Shown here one piece after another: positions 22,636 to 27,185 of a stretch of 27,185 nt of DNA. The notes under the pieces are model-generated. The model was not told the origin of the DNA, searched no databases, and saw only the letters and a list, made by a program, of their open reading frames with translations. Location of the stretch: assembly GCA_002404055.1 (NCBI GenBank), contig DHIZ01000301.1, positions 1,125-28,309 of the forward strand, written 5' to 3'. Each line of letters opens with the position of its first letter. Within the stretch, counting starts at the first letter, position 1. Made by a program: the position numbers and the translations under genes. Source of the stretch: Chloroflexi bacterium UBA4733. Lineage in GTDB: Bacteria > Chloroflexota > UBA4733.

Positions 22636-22845
22636 CCGGCCCGCCCGGCGACTGAAGTCGCGGGCTATCTACCGCCAAGTCGGTCTGCGCCGACTGGCCT
22701 AGTAGTCCGTCATGCGTACTTTGAACAGTTGCTGGGTCGAGGTTGAGCGCGGTGGTACCGTCCATTTCAGCCTTGACAGACTACTAGTCCGCGCAGGCGG
22801 ACTTCGCATTGTGTAGCCCGCGACTTCAGTCGCCGGGCGGGCCGG
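22636..22845. repeat. 210-bp element with perfect 32-bp terminal inverted repeats
   Basis: The arms 22636-22667 and 22814-22845 are exact reverse complements. Inside lie a second inverted pair (22699-22707 with 22779-22787), a local hairpin at 22786-22803, and the near-palindrome GCGACTGAAGTCGC within each arm. The core (about 22708-22778) has no gene. The element fills the gap between convergent Uma2 and nuoN. Its look is that of a dispersed non-autonomous element; it may also act as a bidirectional terminator. Nothing else is visible in 22612-22873. Confidence 0.8.
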
Positions 22846-22873
22846 TCGCACTCCTTGCTGGACCGCATTCGTC

Positions 22874-24361
22874 CTACGGCAAGACCGCCACCGCGACCGA
22901 CCCCTGCGCCAACCCGAGAATCAGCGCCGGCACGATGCCGAAGAGCAGCGTGCCGACGGCAGCGATGCCGAGCAACGTGCCCACGGCGAGACCGAGGCGT
23001 GGCAAGGCCGGCGCGCCTTCGGCTGCCTTGCGGAAGTACATCAGCACAATGATGCGCAGGTAGTAGAAGGCGGAGACTGCGGACGTCAGCACGCCGACGA
23101 CGACCAGCTCGGGATGGCCAGCCTCCACCGCGGCCACGAAGAGGTACAGCTTGCCGATGAAGCCGGCAGTGAGGGGAAGGCCGGCCAGCGACAGCATGAA
23201 GAGCGCCATCAGCCCCGCGAGTAACGGCTGGCGTTCTGAAAGCCCGGAGTAGTCCTTGATGTCCAGTGCCTCCTCACCGCGCTGGGCCAGCGCGGCCACC
23301 ACGGCAAAGGCACCCAGGTTCATCAGGGTGTAGACGAGTAGATAGAACATGGTGGACGATTGGCCATCGGCGCCGCCGGAGATCGTCCCCACCAGCACAT
23401 AGCCGGCCTGGGCGATACTGGAATAGGCAAGCATCCGCTTGATGTTGCTCTGCACGACGGCCACCAGGTTGCCGACGATCATCGTCAGCACCGCCAACGC
23501 CCACAGCACGGAGAACCACTGCGGCGTGAGCGGCGCCAGCGCCGACTCCAGTACACGCAATAGGCCGGCAAAGACCGCCACTTTCGTCGCCACCGACATG
23601 AAGGCCGTAACCGGAGTCGGCGCGCCGTCGTAGACGTCGGGCGTCCACTGGTGAAAGGGCACTAAGGCCAGCTTGAAGCCGAAGCCGACCAGGAGCATAC
23701 CCATGCCGATGATGCCGAGGTGCATGGTGGTCACTGTCGACCCCGGTCCCAGCGCCACGGCAATCTTGGTGTAGTTCGTGCTGCCGGAGGCGCCGTAGAG
23801 CAATGCAGTACCATAGAGCAGGAAGCCGAAGGCGAAGGCGCCCATCAGGAAGTACTTCAGCGCCGCCTCTTCCGACACTGCCTTGCTGCGCGTGTAGCCG
23901 GCCAGGATGTAGAGGGCGATCGACAGTGTCTCAATGCCGATAAAGAGCAACACCAGGTCGGCAGCCTGGGAAACCAGCAACATACCGGCGGTGGCGAACA
24001 GCAGCAGGGCGTAGTAGTCGCCGGAATTCAGGGTCTCCGTCGAGGGGAAGCGGACCGAGAGTAGAATTGTCAGCGCCGCGGCGAGCAGCAGGATGAAGTT
24101 GAAGTACAGGGCGAAATTGTCGGCCACGAAGGTGCCGCCGAACGACGACTGCTTACCGTCGAACAGGAAGATGCAGTCGATAAACGCCAGCGCCAGCCCG
24201 CCAATGGCGACCCAGGCGATCGGCGTTTGACCATCCCTGGGTAGCACCGCATCCAGGATCAGCGCCAACAAGCCGGTGATCGTCACCAGGATCACCGGCA
24301 TTAATGGCCCGTAGTTGATCGAGGGTATGACGATGTTGAGAACGGGGGAAGCGGTGTTCAT
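22874..24361 (-). CDS. nuoN: NADH-quinone oxidoreductase subunit N
   Basis: A 495-residue antiporter-like membrane subunit of respiratory complex I, expected to form one proton channel in the membrane arm. About 14 hydrophobic segments run through the chain. Family motifs include LFIGIETLSIALYILAGY (conserved Glu and charged residues of helix 5), the broken-helix region PFHQWTPDVYDGAPTPVTAFMSVATKVA, and NLVAVVQSNIKRMLAYSSIAQAGY. Length is typical. It is the last gene of the nuoL-M-N run and starts 30 bases after nuoM. Downstream is the inverted-repeat element, a likely transcription end. Identity is secure. Confidence 0.95.
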   Translation of the reverse strand: MNTASPVLNIVIPSINYGPLMPVILVTITGLLALILDAVLPRDGQTPIAWVAIGGLALAFIDCIFLFDGKQSSFGGTFVADNFALYFNFILLLAAALTILLSVRFPSTETLNSGDYYALLLFATAGMLLVSQAADLVLLFIGIETLSIALYILAGYTRSKAVSEEAALKYFLMGAFAFGFLLYGTALLYGASGSTNYTKIAVALGPGSTVTTMHLGIIGMGMLLVGFGFKLALVPFHQWTPDVYDGAPTPVTAFMSVATKVAVFAGLLRVLESALAPLTPQWFSVLWALAVLTMIVGNLVAVVQSNIKRMLAYSSIAQAGYVLVGTISGGADGQSSTMFYLLVYTLMNLGAFAVVAALAQRGEEALDIKDYSGLSERQPLLAGLMALFMLSLAGLPLTAGFIGKLYLFVAAVEAGHPELVVVGVLTSAVSAFYYLRIIVLMYFRKAAEGAPALPRLGLAVGTLLGIAAVGTLLFGIVPALILGLAQGSVAVAVLP

Positions 24362-24391
24362 AGGGCAAGCGGGCCTCTCTGCATGACGCTC

Positions 24392-25966
24392 TTAGTGCGT
24401 GCCGGGCAACGTGAAGGTCAGCGCCGGCGGTGGCGGTGGCGCGCTCGCCTGCAGCGAGGCCGGGTTGCTAAAGCGGCTACTGATGGCCAGCGCCGAGGAG
24501 CCGGTCTTGCTCAGGATGATGCCCGGCGCCACGCCCAGGGCAAAGATCAGGAGCAATGCCGGCGCAAAGACCAGCCAGTCACGGCCGTGCAGGTCGCGCA
24601 CTGCGGCGCCGACGCGAGCGACTGCCTCCGCTGGCGCGGTGTAGATGATGCGGCTGTACATCCAGATCATGTAGCAGGCCGCCAGAATCACGCCAAGCAC
24701 CGCGATGATGCCGTACCAGTAGTTGCTCTGCCCGGCGAACACGCCGCGGAAGATCAGAAACTCACCAGGGAAGCCATTGAGACCCGGCAACGGCATTGAC
24801 GACATAGCGATAATCAGCAAGGTCGCGGCCAGGGCCGGCGCGACGGCCTGAATGCCGGACAGCATTGGGATCTCCCGCGTGCCCCAGCGCGTGGTGATGG
24901 CGCCGACGATGAGGAAGAGCGCCGCCGTGCTGATGCCGTGGCTGATCATCTGGAAGGTGCTGCCCTCGATACCGGCCGGGTTGAGGGCAAAGATGCCCAG
25001 GACGATCAGACCGAGGTGGCCCAGACTGGAGTAGGCGATCAGGCCCTTCAGGTCGCGTTGGGAGAGCGCCCCCCAGGCGCCATAGAGGATGGTAATGATG
25101 CAGAAGATGGAGATGATCGGCGAGAGGTTGTGCGACGCTGTCGGGAACAAGCCAAGGCAAAAGCGCAGGAACCCATACGCGCCAACTTTGCTCATCACCG
25201 CCGCGAGCATCACCGAGCCGCCGGTCGGCGCTTCCACGTAGGCGTCAGGCAGCCATGTATGGAAGGGGAAGATCGGCGCTTTGATGGCGAAGGCCAGCGC
25301 AAAAGCCAGGAAGAACCAGACCTGCACATTCGGTCCCACCGGCGCGGCGGCCAGTGTCTGGTAGTCGAAGGTGGCGGCGCCGCTGTGGGCGACGCGCAGG
25401 CCAATGATGGCGACCAGCATCAACAAACTGCCGACGAGGGTGTAGAGAAAGAACTTGACTGCCGCGTACTGGCGGCGCGGCCCGCCCCAGCCACCGATAA
25501 TGAAGTACATCGGCACCAACATGGCTTCAAAGAAGATGTAGAACAGGATCATATCGAGCGCCATGAAGACGCCGACGACCGCCGACTCCAGGGCCAGCAG
25601 CCAGAAGAAGTACTGGCCGGCCCGATCATCATCACCCGGGGAGGCGAACAGCACCACCAGCGCCGTGACCACCGCCGTCATGATGACCAGAAACATGCTC
25701 AGACCATCAACGCCGAGGTGGTAGGACACGCCGATCTGCGGCATCCAGGGGGCATTCTCTACGAACTGGAAGGGCTGGCCCTGCGCGTTCGGTTCATACG
25801 CGAAGTACAGCCAGAGGGTCAGGGCGACCTCAACGAGGCTGCCGGCAATCGCCACGGCGCGTACCGCAGCACTGTTGCCGCCGCGCGACAGGAGCAGGCA
25901 GACGATGCCTGCCACGATTGGCACGTAGATGATGATGCTCAGCAGCGCAAACCCGACTTGATTCAT
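24392..25966 (-). CDS. nuoM: NADH-quinone oxidoreductase subunit M
   Basis: A 524-residue antiporter-like subunit of complex I, with about 14 membrane helices. Diagnostic stretches are YHLGVDGLSMFLVIMTAVVTAL, FYIFFEAMLVPMYFIIGGWGGPRRQYAAVKFFLYTLVGSLLML (with the conserved helix-5 glutamate), FPFHTWLPDAYVEAPTGGSVMLAAVMSKVGAYGFLRF and LKGLIAYSSLGHLGLI. The frame is open two codons further up (TTG), but the ATG ending at 25966 has AAGGA well spaced in front. It lies 34 bases after nuoL. The C-terminus ends in a Pro/Ala-rich tail of about 25 residues. Identity is secure. Confidence 0.95.
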   Translation of the reverse strand: MNQVGFALLSIIIYVPIVAGIVCLLLSRGGNSAAVRAVAIAGSLVEVALTLWLYFAYEPNAQGQPFQFVENAPWMPQIGVSYHLGVDGLSMFLVIMTAVVTALVVLFASPGDDDRAGQYFFWLLALESAVVGVFMALDMILFYIFFEAMLVPMYFIIGGWGGPRRQYAAVKFFLYTLVGSLLMLVAIIGLRVAHSGAATFDYQTLAAAPVGPNVQVWFFLAFALAFAIKAPIFPFHTWLPDAYVEAPTGGSVMLAAVMSKVGAYGFLRFCLGLFPTASHNLSPIISIFCIITILYGAWGALSQRDLKGLIAYSSLGHLGLIVLGIFALNPAGIEGSTFQMISHGISTAALFLIVGAITTRWGTREIPMLSGIQAVAPALAATLLIIAMSSMPLPGLNGFPGEFLIFRGVFAGQSNYWYGIIAVLGVILAACYMIWMYSRIIYTAPAEAVARVGAAVRDLHGRDWLVFAPALLLIFALGVAPGIILSKTGSSALAISSRFSNPASLQASAPPPPPALTFTLPGTH

Positions 25967-26000
25967 GAGCAATCCTTCTGCTTCTGCAACATCTGAGGTA

Positions 26001-27185
26001 CTACCGTGTCAGGAGGAAACCGACGATCACCACTGCGCCGACCAGCATCGAGAGCATGTACTGCCGCACATACCCCGTTTGCAACGTGCGCAGTCCGGCG
26101 CCGATGGCCTCCAAGCCGGCCGCCACGCCCCATACGATGCCGTCGACCACCAGGCGGTCGAAGACACCGGTGACAAAGTTGCCGATGGCGACCGTGGGCC
26201 GCACGACGGCGCCGTCGTAGGCCTCATCAATGTAGTACTTGTTCAAGAGCAACTGGTAAAGCGCCGGCACTCGCCGCGCCACCGCCTCCGGTGAGCGCTG
26301 TGCGGCAGCGCGGTCGTACCACTGCCATGCGAGGGCGATGCCGGCGCCGGCCACCGCCACGGCGACAATTGCCAGCAACCAGAACTGCGCAACGTTCTCC
26401 TGTGGTACCGTCACGCCTTGCGGCGCCGGGAACCGCCCGAAGGTGCCGTTGAGGTAGTCGCTGAAAACCGTCCACCGACCAGGAATCTGGAGCAAGCCAC
26501 CAGCGGCGGCCAGGACCGCCAGGATCATGACGGGAACCAGCATGGTGGCCGGCGCCTCGTGCGCATGGTTGTAGAGTTCCTTCGGTCCCCGGTAGCGTCC
26601 GCGGAACGTCATGTAGATCAGCCGGAAGGTGTAGAAGGCCGTCAGTCCCGCTGTGATCAGACCGAACAAGTAGAGCCAGAAGTTCCGCAGAAGCGCATCA
26701 CCCAGAATGGCGTCTTTGCTCCAGAAGCCGGAGACCGGGAACATGCCGACCAGCGCCAGCGCGCCGATCAGCATCGTCCAGTGCGTGGTCGGCAGTTTGC
26801 TGTGCAGGCCGCCCATCCTGCGGATGTCCTGCTCGCCCAGGTCTTCCCCCGGCCGAATCAGCGCGTGGATGACGTTGCCGGCCGCCAGGAAGAGCAAGGC
26901 CTTGAAGAAGGCGTGCGTCATGAGATGGAAGATCGCCGCCGAGTAGCCGGCCACGCCGATGGCCAGGAACATGTAGCCGATCTGGCTGATCGTGGAGTAG
27001 GCCAGCACGCGCTTGAGGTCCGGCTGCACAAGGCCCATGGTGGCGGCGAAGAAGGCGGTGGCGACGCCGATCACGGCGACCACAGCGCCGGCCACCGGCG
27101 CGTGTTGGAGCAGCGGGTAGGAACGCGCCAGCAGGTAGACGCCGGCCGTCACCATCGTGGCGGCGTGGATCAGCGCCGAGACCGG
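26001..27185 (-). CDS. nuoL: NADH-quinone oxidoreductase subunit L, 5' part outside window
   Basis: The C-terminal 394 residues or so of NuoL, the distal proton-pumping subunit of complex I; the frame stays open to the window edge, so the N-terminal part lies beyond 27185. The edge begins in the canonical PVSALIHAATMVTAGVYLLARS block and continues with LKRVLAYSTISQIGYMFLAIG and HAFFKALLFLAAGNVIHAL. After the membrane-helix core comes the expected long C-terminal region (YYIDEAYDGAVVRPTVAIGNF), corresponding to the lateral helix and last transmembrane segment, ending LVGAVVIVGFLLTR. The gene order L-M-N implies that the rest of the nuo operon continues off the right side. Confidence 0.95.
   Translation of the reverse strand, partial: PVSALIHAATMVTAGVYLLARSYPLLQHAPVAGAVVAVIGVATAFFAATMGLVQPDLKRVLAYSTISQIGYMFLAIGVAGYSAAIFHLMTHAFFKALLFLAAGNVIHALIRPGEDLGEQDIRRMGGLHSKLPTTHWTMLIGALALVGMFPVSGFWSKDAILGDALLRNFWLYLFGLITAGLTAFYTFRLIYMTFRGRYRGPKELYNHAHEAPATMLVPVMILAVLAAAGGLLQIPGRWTVFSDYLNGTFGRFPAPQGVTVPQENVAQFWLLAIVAVAVAGAGIALAWQWYDRAAAQRSPEAVARRVPALYQLLLNKYYIDEAYDGAVVRPTVAIGNFVTGVFDRLVVDGIVWGVAAGLEAIGAGLRTLQTGYVRQYMLSMLVGAVVIVGFLLTR

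Noticed and set aside
22636..22845. Inverted-repeat element as a CRISPR array or riboswitch
   Set aside because: Two inverted copies are not a direct-repeat array with spacers, and the sequence shows no conserved riboswitch core known to me.
24938..25996. 352-codon plus-strand ORF opposite nuoM
   Set aside because: It mirrors a certain complex I gene. Its Gln/Glu/His-rich composition is that of reverse-complemented membrane codons.

Overview
This is a GC-rich, gene-dense bacterial segment with short spacers and many overlapping start and stop codons. Two Uma2-family nucleases, a tiny DUF5679 zinc-ribbon protein, an amidohydrolase, separate nuoL-nuoM-nuoN genes and long palindromic intergenic repeats together suggest a Chloroflexota bacterium. 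That is an inference from gene content; no rRNA or marker phylogeny is available. I saw no rRNA, tRNA or CRISPR array.

Left part (1-10,275) is housekeeping and accessory metabolism. It holds an acetylesterase-like alpha/beta hydrolase (+), then a minus-strand group (response regulator, DUF2127 membrane protein, gamma-glutamyltransferase-like protein), a HisKA-only histidine kinase (+), a DUF5679 protein (+), an amidohydrolase (+), an unrecognised acidic protein (+), a cysteine-synthase-like PLP enzyme that appears to have lost its ATG (+), a 39-residue membrane peptide (+), a D-2-hydroxyacid dehydrogenase (+) and a Gfo/Idh/MocA oxidoreductase (+).

Centre (10,268-18,715) is the highlight: nine tightly packed plus-strand genes forming a type III-D-like CRISPR effector operon. 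The order is a Cas10-like protein (no HD domain; GGDR in place of GGDD), a small Cas7/RAMP, Csx10, two small helical proteins (Cas11 candidates), two Csm3-like RAMPs, Csx19 and a TIGR03986-type RAMP with a long disordered basic tail. Neighbouring reading frames overlap or lie within a few bases, so the genes are probably translated together as one multisubunit RNA-guided complex. There are no cas1, cas2 or cas6 genes, no array and no CARF effector here, so guides must come from elsewhere. Only one of the four Cas7-type subunits clearly keeps the Csm3 catalytic aspartate, and the Cas10 palm looks degenerate.

Right part (18,798-27,185): a Uma2 nuclease (+), a minus-strand pair of a four-carbon acid-sugar kinase and a PdxA-family dehydrogenase (likely D-threonate or D-erythronate catabolism), a second Uma2 protein with a coiled-coil tail (+), and the minus-strand 3' end of a complex I operon (nuoL, cut by the window edge, then nuoM and nuoN).

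Three intergenic regions carry large, unrelated inverted repeats (987-1222, 6338-6443, 22636-22845), each with nested hairpins. Two of them separate convergent genes.
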